Positions 44,692 to 57,100 are shown, counted from the first letter of the stretch. The stretch: DNA of 64,000 bases from Schistocerca nitens (GCF_023898315.1 NC_064618.1:186177548-186241547), one strand, 5' to 3'. Program-made: numbers and translations. The notes: generated from the sequence alone by a model not told the origin.

Positions 44692-46130
44692 ATGGAGGCA
44701 AGTAATTTTGCAGGAATAGAATACCTCAAGCGCGAACACCTTGAATATGACCTGCACATCCGCCGCACACCTATCAAGGTTGGCGTTTAACAACTGGCAG
44801 CAGGACTGCGTGCGTGACTGGGTGAGCCTCTCCACATTTCATCCTAAATGATCGATGAGGTTGACGCCGCTTTTCCCACCATTTTTAGCTTTGAATCAAT
44901 TATATCAAAACATTAAATTCTTAAAGGGTAATCAACCCACCCTTAAGCAGATGTGTAGGGTTCAGGCCCAGTTGTGCCACTTCGATAATTGTTTTGCCAA
45001 TATAGCCCACTTTGAACTCAGTGCTTGGAGAACCCATATTGGATTCCTTTGCTAAATCGCCGAATCGTGTTTTGTGTTCATTAAATCGTACCACTAAATT
45101 AGCGGTTGACCAACTGAACCAAGTTCGTGAAGTGATAATGGCTGATTGTGCAGTTTTAATTACTTGCGAACACCCTGGAGATTTTGCATTTAGTCATTCT
45201 TTCTTTTCTTAAGCCGGCCGGTGTGGCCGTGCGGTTCTAGGCACTTCAAATGGTTCAAATGGTTCTGAGCACTATGGGACTTAACATCTGTGGTCATCAG
45301 TCCCCTAGAACTTAGAACTACTTAAACCTAACTAACCTAAGGATATCACACACATCCATGCCCGAGGCAGGATTCGAACCTGCGACCGTAGCAGTCGCGC
45401 GGTTCCGGACTGCGCGCCTAGAACCGCTAGACCACCGCGGCCGGCTCTAGGCACTTCAGTCTGGAACCGCGTTACCGCTACGGACGCAGGTTCGAATCCT
45501 GCCTCGGGCATGGATGTGTGTGATGTCCTTAGGTTAGTTAGGTTTAAGTAGTTCTAAGTTCTAGGTGACTGATGACCACAGATGTTAAGTCCCATAGTGC
45601 TCAGAGCCATTCATCTCTTCTGAATCCTTTAACTAAGGGTTTGCTAAGCGATTTGCTGTCGGATGTACTCAGAAGAGGGGGGAATTTAGGACAGCTTAGG
45701 ACTCACATAATTGAAAGGAAATTGTTAGCACGTATTAGGAACAAACTTGAGCGCTTGTATTCTTGACAAGTACAAGCTTCTGATGAATCCTTGAGCAAGA
45801 ACGTCACCGAAGAGGATTGCATTTGTAACATCTTAGAGGCGAGGAATCTGAGGATCGGTCACGGATCGTCTTCACTCGCAAAGTCGTCCAACTTTGTTAA
45901 TCTCTATGGTTTGGTAACTTCTGTGGAAGCTATTACATATGCTGCTGAGCAGCGTAAACGAAGTGAGGGTGAGCCACCTGTTTCTTCTTATTATAGCGAC
46001 AACTACGGCGGATCAGCACTAAATTATCAGCTACTAAACCCTGTTTTCGATGTGGTTCCCGGAATCACTTAATGCGGGAGTGTCCGGTTGAGCAGCGGCA
46101 TAGGCCCAATAGCTGACGCCGTCGTAAGCG
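44692..46130 (+). pseudogene. Gypsy gag remnant with zinc knuckle
   Basis: Gag would form the particle and package RNA. The start is ATG at 44692 (MEASNFAGIEYLKREHLEYD), with stops soon after (TAA after KVGV, TGA after GLRA). Further pieces are LKGNQPTLKQMCRVQAQLCH at about 44920 and LAVDQLNQVREVIMADCAVL at about 45088, and, after the SINE insertion, LLNPLTKGLLSDLLSDVLRR and EARNLRIGHGSSS. A CCHC zinc knuckle, CFRCGSRNHLMREC (C-x2-C-x4-H-x4-C), is intact at 46042-46083 but in a frame different from the preceding 93-codon frame. The gene has several stops and at least two frameshifts. Confidence 0.85.
45213..45615. mobile_element. SINE inserted into a SINE, inside gag
   Basis: An outer SINE on the plus strand starts GCCGGCCGGTGTGGCCGTGC at about 45214 and is interrupted after 45248. 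A second SINE of the same family, on the minus strand, fills 45249-45444. The exact 13-bp repeat TCTAGGCACTTCA at 45236-45248 and 45445-45457 flanks the inner one and lies within the outer one's own head. The outer SINE then resumes and ends in GCTCAGAGCCATT near 45611. The inner copy retains a complete head and tail. Together the two copies could form a long hairpin. Confidence 0.92.
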
Positions 46131-46199
46131 AGTAATCGCTTGAGTGAAAAGGTCCGTCCGGTTTTGTGCACGTATTCGTGCTTGTAATAAACCACTTCG

Positions 46200-48568
46200 T
46201 AATTATGCATGTGTCCAAATTAAATTAACAGAGAACCGATTTGCTGTCTGCTTGATTCCAGAAGTTCTGTTTCTTTACTAGATAATGATTGGTACCTCGA
46301 ATTTCGACATTTGTGTAAGTTAGCCTCTCCTAGACCTTCCCCTGCAGGGATGTCGTATTGCCAGTGGACAGGAGTTGCCTTTGGTAGATGAGGTGCGAGT
46401 ATGCCTGGGGGTCCCTGGTTTTTCCTCGCCGGTTCAATTGCTAGTTAAGAAGAAATTATCTGGCACCCTATTCCTCTAGTGTGATTTTATCCAGCATACT
46501 AAATTACTTTGCTCGTAATAGTTGTTCCATAGGTTTCGTCGCCACAGAAGAGAGTCTGTTCCCGTTCCGCTAGTGGTCCTAATATTAATACCTTTCAGAC
46601 TCAAAGGACGGAATTAGATCTTTGTCACCTTAGGGAGCCTCAGGCTATTCAGTTAAGGAATCTTTCCAGCGACTTTCCAGACATACTAACTGATCAATTG
46701 GGGGTGACCGAAAGGTTCAGTTTAAAATCCCTTTAGTGGATGACGCTCCGGTTCACCGGCTTCTTATAGTCTGTCACCCCCTAAAATGAAGATTTGAAGG
46801 CAAAAATTGAGATTATGCTTCGCGATGGAGTAATTACACCTTCAATTTCTCCATATTCCTAACCTATATTTTTGTTGCCTAAGGGACAGGGGGAAGAATT
46901 TAGACCGGTTGTTGACCATAGGGCTCCCAATGAAAAGGTAGTATTAGAATTAGTCCCCCTCCTGATCTCCATATCTGCTTTACTTGGTTTGCTGGTGCCT
47001 TCTGTTTTTCTGTGCTTGATTTAAATCGGAATTATTATCAATACGTTTGAGTGAAGATTCCAAGCCCGTTACAGCACTCTGTATGGACTGTAATTCGTGA
47101 ATATTCAAACATGTACCCTTTCGCCTAGCAACTGTAGCAGCCATGCTTGCACGGTTTTTATATCTTGCCTTGGAGGGAGTTAAGGTTTAACTGTATATAT
47201 AAATATATTGATGACGTTCTTGTGTATAGTCGCTCCTTTGCTGCAAATCTTTCGCATCTTCATCAAGGACTTATTGAGGCTTTGGCCTGCTGGTTTAACA
47301 GCCAAACCTTCCAAGGTCACCCTCGTGAAGCAGCAGATTTCGTTTTCTGGATACTTGGTTTATAAATATGGAATCAGAATCGATCACGAACGTACTTGCG
47401 ATCTCAGGAAGTTTCCTCTTCCTTTGAAAAAATACCAGTCACCCGATTAATCGGGGGGATCAACTACTTTCGGAAGTTTGTCCATAACTTCGCACAATTA
47501 GCTACCACTTTTAACGGTCTTCGTAAGAGGGGTAACGGAATTTTTGGGGAGAGTGCGATAGCCCTAAGTAACCCCCTCGCCCCCCCCCCTACCCCCCCCC
47601 CCCCCGTATTAGCTGCTCCTAATTTCGAGAACAGATTCATTCTTCAGACCAACCAACACGTGTAATGACGGGATGGCCGCAATCCTTTTACAATCAGACG
47701 CAGGTCATGGACGACATGTTGCTTTTGCTTCGCGAAGATTGATAGGAACTGAGCTTAAGTATTTGGTTTATGGGTGTGAGGCTCTGGCCTGTTCGCTCTT
47801 GAAAAGTTTAGATTTTATATGGAGCACAGAGAATTTGATCTACAGACCGACAACAAGACCTTGAATTGGGTTCTGGCCCGCCAAAGAAAGACTGGCAATA
47901 TTGTGAGGTGGGTGATCCGTATATCTGAGAGTGGTTCAGGCTTCAGACCTTCCGTTCAATTATTTTCTGATCTCAGGAGTAAGCCGGGCCAAGAGCCTTA
48001 TTTAGGACCTGTAAGAAGGCGGTTGTTAGCAGGTGAGGAACTTCCTAGCTATCTCTTGAGAAAGGGTATACTCGGTCATGAATGTGAGAAATTAGTCGAG
48101 CCCAAAATTTGTTTACCTGTTGAACTCGTGCCATTTGTATTTTATTATTTTCACAGGTCGTTACAAGGTGGGAATGTGGATCTCTATAAAAACTTTGCTA
48201 ATGTCCTTGCTCATCTTACGCCGCCGTCCATATAAGGATATTCGCTGATTGGTTCAGGAGTGTGAATCTTGCAAAATGGCCAAGCCCAATCCCAACTCAC
48301 TCAAAGACTCATTCCATTCCGAGCAGAAGCAAAGCCCTATGCATAAAGTATTCACTGAATCTGTTGGTCTCCCGCCACGAACAACAGCTGGGAACCTTTG
48401 TATATTAATTGCTTTCGATGCTTTTTCTCGTTTTCTGTGGCTTTCGCCAAACAGAGGGGTTACCGTGTCGATAAGTATTAGTCATTACATTCAAATATTT
48501 TCCTGGTTCAGTCCGCCGAAGGCGCTCGTCATTGACAATGCCCTTACCCAGTAGAATTTAAGCAGATT
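46200..48568 (+). pseudogene. Gypsy pol remnant: protease, RT, RNase H, first part of integrase
   Basis: Protease: CLLDSRSSVSLLDNDWY at about 46250, where the active-site Asp-Thr-Gly has become Asp-Ser-Arg. Reverse transcriptase: GEEFRPVVDHRAPNEKVV near 46895, YKYIDDVLVYSRSF (palm motif YIDD intact) near 47200, KPSKVTLVKQQISFSGYL near 47310, and INYFRKFVHNFAQLATTF near 47460. A poly-C run at 47579-47605 adds prolines after ALSNPLA. RNase H: AAILLQSDAGHGRHVAFASR near 47680 and LQTDNKTLNWVLARQRKTG near 47835. Integrase: LRKGILGHECEKLV, then CKMAKPNPNS, LCILIAFDAFSRFLWLSP (first catalytic Asp) and ALVIDNALTQ (second) up to the RTE insertion. Frames change repeatedly, with many stops. Confidence 0.87.
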
Positions 48569-49689
48569 CGTTTTGGTAATGCTATTTCTTGCATTTGTGG
48601 ACTTAGAGAAAGCTTTTGACAACGTTAACTGGAATACTCTCTTTCAAGTTCTAAAGGTGGCAGGGGTAAAATACAGGGAGCGAAAGGCTATTTACAATTT
48701 GTACAGAAACCAGATGGCAGTTATAAGAGTCGAGGGACATGAAAGGGAAGCACTGGTTGGGAAGGGAGTAAGACAGGGTTGTAGCCTCTCCCCGATGTTA
48801 TTCAATCTGTATATTGAGCAAGCAGTAAAGGAAACAAAAGAAAAATTCGGAGTAGGTATTAAAATCCATGGAGAAGAAATAAAAACTATGAGGTTCGCCG
48901 ATGACATTGTAATTCTGTCAGAGACAGCAAAGGACTTGGAAGAGCAGTTGAACGGAATGGATGGTGTCTTGAAGGGAGGATATAAGATGAACATCAACAA
49001 AAGCAAAACGAGGATAATGGAATGTAGTCGAATTAAGTCGGGTGATGTTGAGGGTATTTGATTAGGAAATGAGACACCTAAAGTAGTAAAGGAGTTTTGC
49101 TATTTGGGGAGCAAAATAACTGATGATGGTCGAAGTAGAGAGGATATAAAATGTAGACTGGCAATGGCAAGGAAAGCGTTTCTGAAGAAGAGAAATTTGT
49201 TAACATCGAGTGTAGATTTAAGTGTCAGGAAGTCATTTCTGAAAGTATTTGTATGGAGTGTAGCCATGTATGGAAGTGAAACATGGACGGTAAATAGTTT
49301 GGACAAGAAGAGAATAGAAGCTTTCGAAAGGTGGTGCTACAGAAGAATGCTGAAGATTAGATGGGTAGATCACATAACTAATGAGGAGGTACTGAATAGG
49401 ATTGGGGAGAAGAGGAGTTTGTGGCACAACTTGACCAGAAGAAGGGATCGGTTGGTAGGACATGTTCTGAGGCATGAAGGGATCACCAATTTAGTATTGG
49501 AGGGCAGCGTGGAGGGTAAAAATCGTAGGGGGAGACCAAGAGATGAATACACTAAGCAGATTCAGAAGGATGTAGGTTGCAGTAGGTACTGGGAGATGAA
49601 GAAGCTTGCACAGGATAGAGTAGCATGGAGAGCTGCATCAAACCAGTCTCAGGACTGAAGACTACAACAACAACAACATTAAGCACATT
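48558..49689 (+). mobile_element. RTE-type LINE, 5'-truncated, inserted in gypsy integrase
   Basis: The insert is about 48569-49678 and ends ACTACAACAACAACAACA, a simple (CAA)n tail that replaces poly(A) in this type. It is flanked by a near-exact duplication TTAAGCA(G/C)ATT at 48558-48568 and 49679-49689. Outside the insert the integrase sequence resumes, which confirms the insertion. The element contains only the C-terminal half of the polyprotein. Confidence 0.9.
48573..49658 (+). pseudogene. RTE-type reverse transcriptase, C-terminal part, one stop codon
   Basis: This is the best-preserved RTE copy of the window. The frame starts within the RT: LAFVDLEKAFDNVNWNTLFQ, then VRQGCSLSPMLFNLYIEQAV, the palm motif MRFADDIVILSETAKDLEEQ with both aspartates present, and KMNINKSKTRIMECSR. 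A TGA at 49059-49061 interrupts it, and the same frame continues with EFCYLGSKITDDGRSREDI, LFVWS-type VFVWSVAMYGSETWTVNSLD, RIEAFERWCYRRMLKIRWVD and a normal C-terminus RVAWRAASNQSQD before TGA at 49656-49658. The N-terminal endonuclease is absent, so the copy was dead on arrival. Light decay suggests a young insertion compared with its gypsy host. Confidence 0.93.
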
Positions 49690-50170
49690 GTGGCCACCTC
49701 CTACGAACCTCAACCTTCGATTTCTAACAGGGTTAACTGCAATCTTAAGGCCGTCTTAATTATTTGTTACGCTAAAAATCAGAACAGATGGGACATTTCC
49801 AACCCTTTCATTAATGCTACGTTCAATTCAGCACAGCATGAGGCTTCTAAAGCAGTTCCTGATGCATAGATGCTTTCTTAATGCCGTAATTCTCACCTGG
49901 GTTTTTTCTGGGGGTATAAACGATCCCTTGCCTTAGATGATTATATCCTTATACGATAGAGGATTATATCCTTATATCGACCTAACTCATCTTCATCAAA
50001 CGACTGTACAATCAGCGAAGAAGACAATTTTTCGGACGAATTTTAGCACGGGAGGTAATCAGGGTAATCGTATTACCAGGAAGTTTGCTCCTACGTTTGT
50101 GGGACCGTGTGCCATTGTTAAGATCAGTTAATCTGCTAGTGCGCAATCTTGTGACTGGGAAGTTGCATGA
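49679..50170 (+). pseudogene. Gypsy integrase, C-terminal part
   Basis: After the RTE the integrase reads KHIVATSYEPQPSISNRVNC, NLKAVLIICYAKNQNRWDIS (third catalytic region; the usual Glu position VERFNRNLK reads ISNRVNCNLK) and NPFINATFNSAQHEASKAVP. A later block, NRITRKFAPTFVGPCAIVK, is the typical C-terminal tail where gypsy integrases have K(L/F)xPxxxGPFxI. Stops separate the blocks. The tract leads into the polypurine tract and 3' LTR. Confidence 0.82.
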
Positions 50171-50239
50171 GAGCCAAATAAAAAAAACAGGTGATTGATT
50201 AGTTCTGTCCTTCTATTTGCACTAAAAAAGGGGAAGGCT

Positions 50240-51865
50240 TCGTTTTTTGGCTTGAGTTGAGGCGGTTGAGCCGTGGCGGCTCATATTACTCTCCCTTGTG
50301 GATAGCTTCTAGATGGCGTCTCACCACGTGGCGCGGATTATTCCCTGCCCCGGCTACGATTCAAAAGCGAGCGCTGGAGCAGCGTCAGGCAGCCTTGGAA
50401 TAGCGCAATGCAGGCAGTTTACCTGTAGTCTTCGCGCAGTGTGGAGCTGGGGCCAGTGGCAGTGCTTGGAGCAACGGAGCAACGGACGCGAGGTGCGGAT
50501 CGACACTGCTTCTATTCCGGGTCGTCGTCCACTACTCTTCGCTATGACTGGGTAGAAGACAATAGGTTTTGGTTCATCTGTGCTGTGAGTATCTGGTTGT
50601 GCAGCCCTGTGCACCGACCTCCCGCTCTGCAAGCTGTTTGGGCAGATGTTCGTGTTTTTATTTGTTACTTGACTCTACTTGACTCTAGGATTGACGTGTC
50701 TACTCTGTGTGTTTATGAAGTGACTTGTGTTAATGTGTTGGCCAGCGTTCTCTGTAAAAATTTGCCATGGTTAATGTTGTTACGGCTGAGTAACGTGGCC
50801 AGCTTCCACGCATAATTATATCAGGGGCCTACGAAATATAATTTTTTTTAAAAAAATGGTGTTTGTTTTAAAACTGTTTACTGCAAGGGAACAAACTGTT
50901 TCTGAATTTTAGTATTAGTTTTCACAGTGTTTTAGAAGTTGGCGCGCTCTCTGGTAATACTATTGTTCAGCACTTTAAGTTTTGTGTGTTATGAGATCCA
51001 GCTAATGGTAAGACCTTAGCGATTTGTTGTTTATATTCTTTCCTGGAGCTGTTTACAGCTCGCTTTGAGTAATTCTCTTTTATATCTTACATTTTTAACG
51101 GAACTTATTTTCTGTTCCGTATGGCCTTATTTGAAAGTCTCTATAAGAGCAATCGTGGTTAAACAGTAACTTTCGCTTGTAGTGTAATTCAGTGAGACAT
51201 TTATGTTCGGTGTTTGTTAACAGCACCTACTAAGTATACTCAAGCTATCTTACGTCATCTGACTTGCACACTAAATGAAGTTTTGCTATCGGCAAAGGGG
51301 CCTTAGTTTATCTGGCGTCGAACAGAAAATTTTCCTTGTAATGTTATTGTTTGGTTTAATACATATTGTAGCTTTGTTCTAAATTTTATTGTTAATTATT
51401 TCGTGAAACACTTTTGGGTATGCTATAAAGGGCCCTTGTTATCTTTTGTTAATTAGTTAATAGTTATGTTTTGGGGGTCAGATAATGTCTTGGATTTGAG
51501 CTCCCTTGAAGAAATTTTTCTAGAACTCAGTTTTAATTCTTTTTATTGGCTGGGTTATTTCATTTGTTTTTAAAGATCAATATTGGTGAAGTCTTATTTT
51601 CTTGACTTTTGTTTGAGGCGGTTGTTATTATAGTTGTCTGACTGTGCTGTTTACCCTTTGAACGCCTTAATGTCTGTAACCTTAATGTGGCATATTAACT
51701 TGGAGTTTTCCTATCAGCTTTTCTTAAAAGGGATCTGTTTCTACGCGAAAGAAATAATAAATGATTGGTGTCAAAAGGACAATTGATGTTAGATAAAGGG
51801 GCGTAGTCCTTCTATGTCATTTCCCTGATCTTCGTAATCTCCGATTTTAGTGACCTGAAACTGAA
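50240..51865 (+). repeat. Gypsy 3' LTR
   Basis: It matches the 5' LTR in order over about 1.5 kb (see that entry) and lacks its two inserts. The right end is near 51865, where similarity stops after TCATTTCCCTGATC..CGTAAT. Frames of up to 124 codons within it are not genes. Confidence 0.82.
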
Positions 51866-52555
51866 AATGGCAAGAGATTCCTGTTTAGCCCTCCATTCGA
51901 ATGTCCAGGACGGTACTACCTAGCACAACATGACCACGAGAAAAAGATGGAAAAACCAACGAAGTTATAACTTTCTACGACACGGAGCATGAAATGTAAG
52001 TCTTGGGAAGCTAAAAAATCTGAAAAGGAAAATACATATGGTCAATCTAGATGTAGTTCGTGTCATTAAAGTGAAACGCAAACAAGGATTTCTGCTGAGA
52101 TGCATATAGGGTACTATTAATATCAGCAGAAAATGGTGTAACTGAAGAAGGATGCATTATGCCTGTAGAGCTACTGTGGACATTTCATTCGACTAGAACG
52201 GCAAACCAAGGCCGGAAACTATACATCAGGTGTACATGCCAACGTCGCATGCGGAGGATGAAGAGACAGAGAAAGTATGGGTAATTCAGTATGTGAGGTG
52301 AGATGAAAATCTGACACTTACGGGTGAGTGGAACTCGGGTGTAGGGGAACGAACAGAAGAAAGGGTTATTGTAGAACACAGTATAAACAGTTGGAATTGG
52401 AGAGAAGTTTTAGTTCTGCAATATATTTCAGACAGTAAAGCCAATACTCGGTTCAATAATCACAAGAGGAGTAGGTGTACTTGGAAAAGACATGGAAACA
52501 TGGAAGAATTTAAGGTAGGCTACAACATAGTCTGTCAAAGATTCGGAAATTAGAT
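51866..52555. other. Unassigned DNA, possibly LINE-derived
   Basis: Stretches such as VGERTEERVIVEHSINSWNW near 52340 and CTWKRHGNMEEFKVGYNIV near 52470 faintly resemble the endonuclease-end region of insect LINEs. The match is too weak for a call. Confidence 0.3.
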
Positions 52556-52564
52556 AGTATTGGT

Positions 52565-52665
52565 TGAAAACAGTGTTGGTTGCAATTTTAGTTTTTTTTA
52601 TTTCTCAACTACGCGTTTCGCCTTATTTAGTCATCTTCATGTTATCTTAATTTGGTATTGCTTAG
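52565..52665 (-). repeat. Short retroelement 3' end (GCGAAACGCGTAGTT type)
   Basis: On the minus strand the sequence reads AAGATGAC..AATAAGGCGAAACGCGTAGT followed by an AATAAAA-type signal and CAACCAAC near 52565. I recall this pattern, a GCGAAACGCGT block before a short AATAAA tail, from 3' ends of Penelope-like and similar elements in arthropods. A related tail pattern occurs at 62605 and 62840. Confidence 0.5.
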
Positions 52666-52749
52666 AAGGATCCTTTAGTCAGTATAGCCAAAGGGCGTCG
52701 TCGAATATATCAGGCCAACATTGCCTTCGTTAAACGCGGTAAAAACTTT

Positions 52750-53195
52750 TCTAGGTGGACGCGAGTGACACGAAGACCTGCATAACGCGTTCGCGTTCAC
52801 AGCAGTGTGGAAGCAAGTGGAATGACGTACAACTGTTGAATAATGCGACGAATTTTAAGTTCACCAAGTACCATGGAACAGAAGGGGATACATCTGGAAA
52901 GGGCAGGCAAGGATGTTGGACAGTCGGAGATAGATGCAGGGAAGGCAATTCCGAAGAAACCCCGCGTAAAAATTGGAAATACACAGCAGCCAGTCGAAGT
53001 AGCTGCAGGTAACATGCGAAGAAATCGCAAAGGAAATGGACGACGGAAGGTCTCACTCAGCGTAAGGAAAAGTCAAAAAAACCTTCTGTGAAATTAACAG
53101 GAAGAGCTGTAACAATAAGAGTGCAGTGGCAATTCCACTGGTAAATGCAGAGGAGAGAGAGCAGGTAGGTGAAAAGAGTACACTAATCACATCCA
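52750..53195. other. Unassigned purine-rich DNA
   Basis: Open frames on both strands (up to 101 codons) overlap here with no family signature. Confidence 0.4.
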
Positions 53196-53199
53196 TGAG

Positions 53200-54180
53200 A
53201 CGGAGAACTGGTTTGATGACGTGTTAGAAAAAGAAATTTTAGAGGATGGGGAGGGGATCCAAAATTAGAGTCGCAATTTAAGAGAGTTCTGGAAGAACTG
53301 AGATCAAATAAGGTAGACGAAATGGATAACATTGCATCAGGAGTTTTGAACTCGTTGTGGGAAATGGCAACTAGATGATTATTCAGGTTGGTGTGTAGAA
53401 CCTACGAAACTGGCGACGTTCCACCAGACTTTCGGAAAAATATCATCCACACAATGCCGAAGATAGCAGAGGCAGATTCATACGAAAAGTATCGCAAACT
53501 AAGGTCAACAGCTCATGCATCCAAGCTGCCTACAAGAATAATGTCGTCAATGAAAGCACAGAAAAATTACAGAATCTGTTGGAGTGAACAGCCTAAGAAG
53601 TACAAAATGGATATTTTGTGGAAAGCACAAAAAGATGAAGGTGAAAAGAAGTAGCAGAAGTGAGTATAGTGGCATAACTAACATCAAAATTGATTGTCAC
53701 GAAGAAATTCTGCTGCCTTGGAACCAAAGAAAAACTTAATTAACTAAGCCAGGACGAGATGAAAACCAGACTAGCACAGGTAAAGAGAACATTGCTTGCA
53801 AAAATAAGTCTACTGGTATCAAACATAGACCTTAATTTCACCAACAAATTTCTGAGAATGAACGTTCATTGTTGATTGTATGGTAGCGAATCATGAACAG
53901 TGATAAAACCGAAACAGGGGAGAATTGAAAAGTTTGAGGTGTGGTGCTACGTAAGAATGTTTAAAATCAGATCCACTGACAAGATAAAGTTTGAGGAGAT
54001 TGGTGATGACAGTAAAAATGCAAAACACTGGCAAGAAGAACGGACAGGGTGAAAGGATATGCGTTAGGGCAAGGGAAGAACCTCCGTAGTACTAGAGAGA
54101 ACTGTAGAGGGTAAAAACTTTAGGGGAAATCAGAGATTGGAATACATTCAGCATATAAATGCGTATGTAGGATTCTATAT
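53200..54180 (+). pseudogene. RTE-type LINE remnant, internally deleted
   Basis: The N-terminal part of the RT is seen in one frame from 53388: VCRTYETGDVPPDFRKNIIH, PKIAEADSYEKYRKLRSTAH and ASKLPTRI. The central part with the palm motif is missing. From about 53760 C-terminal pieces follow: LAQVKRTLLAKISLLVSNID, LNFTNKFLRMN, LYGSES.TVIKPK and EKFEVWCYVRMFKIRSTDKI. It is a third copy of the RTE group represented at 48573, but from a different subfamily. Confidence 0.8.
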
Positions 54181-57100
54181 CCACTCCGGAAGAGAAGTTT
54201 TCGTAACATCAACAACGTGATCAAACTACATCACTTCTTCAGAGTCACAAGCATTCTTTATTACGATCTCAGAAATATATTCTATAATCGATACTTACAC
54301 CAATTTGCGAGGTAAGAGAAAATTTTACCTATAGTAGGAAGCTCACATGATCCTTACCTAGCAACTTGATGATTCTTATGAAATGGCGTGTTATCGCTGG
54401 TAGCACTTGCGGCCATATGACGAACAGTCACAGTCATACTCTATATCAGTAGAATTGCTAAGAACATATTGTTTTTTCATTGATACTGGTAGCATCATTG
54501 CATTTGAATGAACTTGATAACAGGGTTCACACGAATCATCGTTGGTCACCGGAGAGATTACTCTGCAGTTCTGTTATTTTGGACATCTACTTATTAGATT
54601 TGACATAAACAGCGGTGAAGCAATTAGAAGAGTATAACAATACAATAAAAACATCAAAATCGTACAACTGAGTAAGAGAATTTTCACTGGTCAGTTTTGA
54701 AGTCATATTTACACATTAGGTCCCTCATTGATAAATAGTGAGCTTGTTTGACGGCACCTTTTGTCTCTTTAATCGTGATCCTCTCACGTCTGAATATCGT
54801 AGTTCAACAAAGTAACTACGGGAGTAGTTATTTTGTAGACAGAGAGCTTCATGAGGGCAGCTGTTATTCTGCAACAGTCCATTAACATCGAGATACTACT
54901 TGCAATAGAATATCATAAGTATGAATAGAGATTTTACAAGCACTTCCACGCCTCTGTCCGATAATTTCTCATTCCGTTATAATCAAGTGCGACTATATCT
55001 TGAGAGGCTGTTCTCCGGTCCTTGCTTAGTTTCTTTTCTTGCTTTTTGTTTATGGTTTTTAGTTTTAATTTATGATAACCTTTTCCTCATTACTCCTCTA
55101 CCCGTAATCGGCGTAATTTCAATCCTTTGTAGGTTTTTTGCAGGAAACATGAAGAGTGCAACAGTGTGCACAGAATTACTGCGAAAGCTAAAATGGGAAC
55201 GCCGACTTAATGCCGAGCAACATTCAGCTTGGTAAGATCTAAATTAAATCTTTGTTATCAGCCAATGAATACAGCTACAGCCGTTTTTCTGCTGCAGTCA
55301 TAAATTTTTCCCTCGAGGCTACAGGTGTGATACGGGCGACTGCGCCGAGTGAGAAATCGCACAGTCAATACATCACCATGTGTTCCTCTCAGCTGCACAG
55401 TAGCGCAATGTGAACTTCGGACTTTGCCTGGAGGAGAACTATTCTCAGCACTTTTATATTTTCATTGCAACGTTAACTCCTATTTAAGAAACAAATGGTT
55501 TCCACTGTGGTAAGAATACCCCTTGAACGTAACTATACATATCCCTATGAATTTCCAGTCAGTTGTTTATATTAACTGAATGATTTTAATATTTTGAAAT
55601 ACGAAACATGTAGTCATACTATCCATAATAATATCTTTCCTATGAACAGAGGAGTGTATCTCTCGCATCATGCACTGAGTTGTGCTTTACTTAACTAAAA
55701 GTTCAATCATAAAATCGTGACACAAGAGATTTATCGATGCAAGATGATGTGGAGGGTTAATTGATTCCTGAGAATAATGAAACAAAAACCCTGAATACAA
55801 TGGTGGTGAGTTTTCTTGACAAGTTGAGTTAGAAAAAACTGCGTAAATAAAACCGTTTTGTGATTCCAAATGATTTTTGCTCTATACATAACACAGTTTA
55901 ATTTATTATATTAGAATTTTTGCTGAATGTCGAATACATTATTTTTGAAACGTTATAATTTGGTATAACGCTTGTTTGTCATTTTATTTCAACTTCCAGT
56001 TTCAGTTCGACAACTATCCGTCCTTAAGAAAAAGATCTGAATCCTGCACAATGATGACAAATAACTTGCAACCCGTTATACAATGCTGTTTTACGAATAC
56101 TTTTCATAGCAATTGCTCTTATCTTTCCAAGATGCATTCATTTCTCATAATATGTGACTCCACTCGTCTACATTAATTCTTCAACTTTCCTGATATCAGC
56201 TACCCGTCTAAAGGAAAGAATAAGAATTACACTTCATGTTGTTTTATCTTCATCTCCGTTCATTTCTAGTTGGTTCAGGAGGATGTGCCCTGTGATTTTA
56301 TACTGTTATGATAATACTCATATTTGAGGACGTATTCTTGCTAGAAAACAAACAGTTAAGGAATTTTATGATTCTTCGATTCTTTGGTGGCCTTTTTAAT
56401 GTAATCTGATTAAAAGTTCTTTATCATGAAGTTAGTCTGACGGATTATTAACTCGTACTACTCCTGAGATTAATTTTGTGCCTATTTAGTAATGCTCGTA
56501 GTTGCACATGATTACCCTTCGACTTTATTCACAGCTAGCTTCTTTGTAACGAAGTATGTAGACAATAAGAAGCGGCTACCCGTCTAACAACAATATTATT
56601 AACCAAGTATTACGTTTGCCAGGAACATTCTGATTAAAAATGAAGATTCTGAACAATCTTTGGGCTAGTTCCACCATTCATCGCGTTAACTCCTTGACTG
56701 TGTGCAGAATACAAATCTTTGAATGAAAGAATGAAATCGATAATTTACACTACCGTAAAATGTCATTCAGCGTCCAACATTTTGTATCAGGGAAGTATTT
56801 CTAAATACGTCATACAGGAGAACATTTTTCATTGTTTTTACTATGGAACATTTGGACTGCACCACACTCTACTTTGATGCTATTAAAGAAAACCACGTAG
56901 TAAACATAGATATCGTGACTCAAAGGTGACGGTGTGACGGTATCAAGACTTTGAATGATCTTTCGCGAACGTACGTTGTTTCTATTTACCTGTATGTAAA
57001 TAAGCCATAGTACTTCATTTGAAATCTGTCATACTTCATATATTATGTTGAAGAGAGCCTATGAATGATTTCATATTATGGCAATGGTTCACAATAGTTA

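Larger units (their letters stand above)
41755..51865 (+). mobile_element. Ty3/gypsy LTR retrotransposon, old, with later insertions
   Basis: Two long terminal repeats flank decayed gag and pol in the standard order gag, protease, RT, RNase H, integrase, which defines Ty3/gypsy. No env frame is seen, so it would not be an infectious form. The LTRs are well diverged, so the insertion is old. After it arrived it received a SINE in the 5' LTR, two SINEs in gag and an RTE LINE in integrase. A purine-rich tract AAAAAAGGGGAAGG at about 50225-50238, next to the 3' LTR, is a good polypurine tract. A primer binding site could not be identified with confidence. Confidence 0.88.

Noticed and set aside
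41755..51865. An endogenous retrovirus with envelope gene
   Set aside because: After integrase only about 70 bp separate the last pol block from the polypurine tract; there is no room for or trace of an envelope frame.
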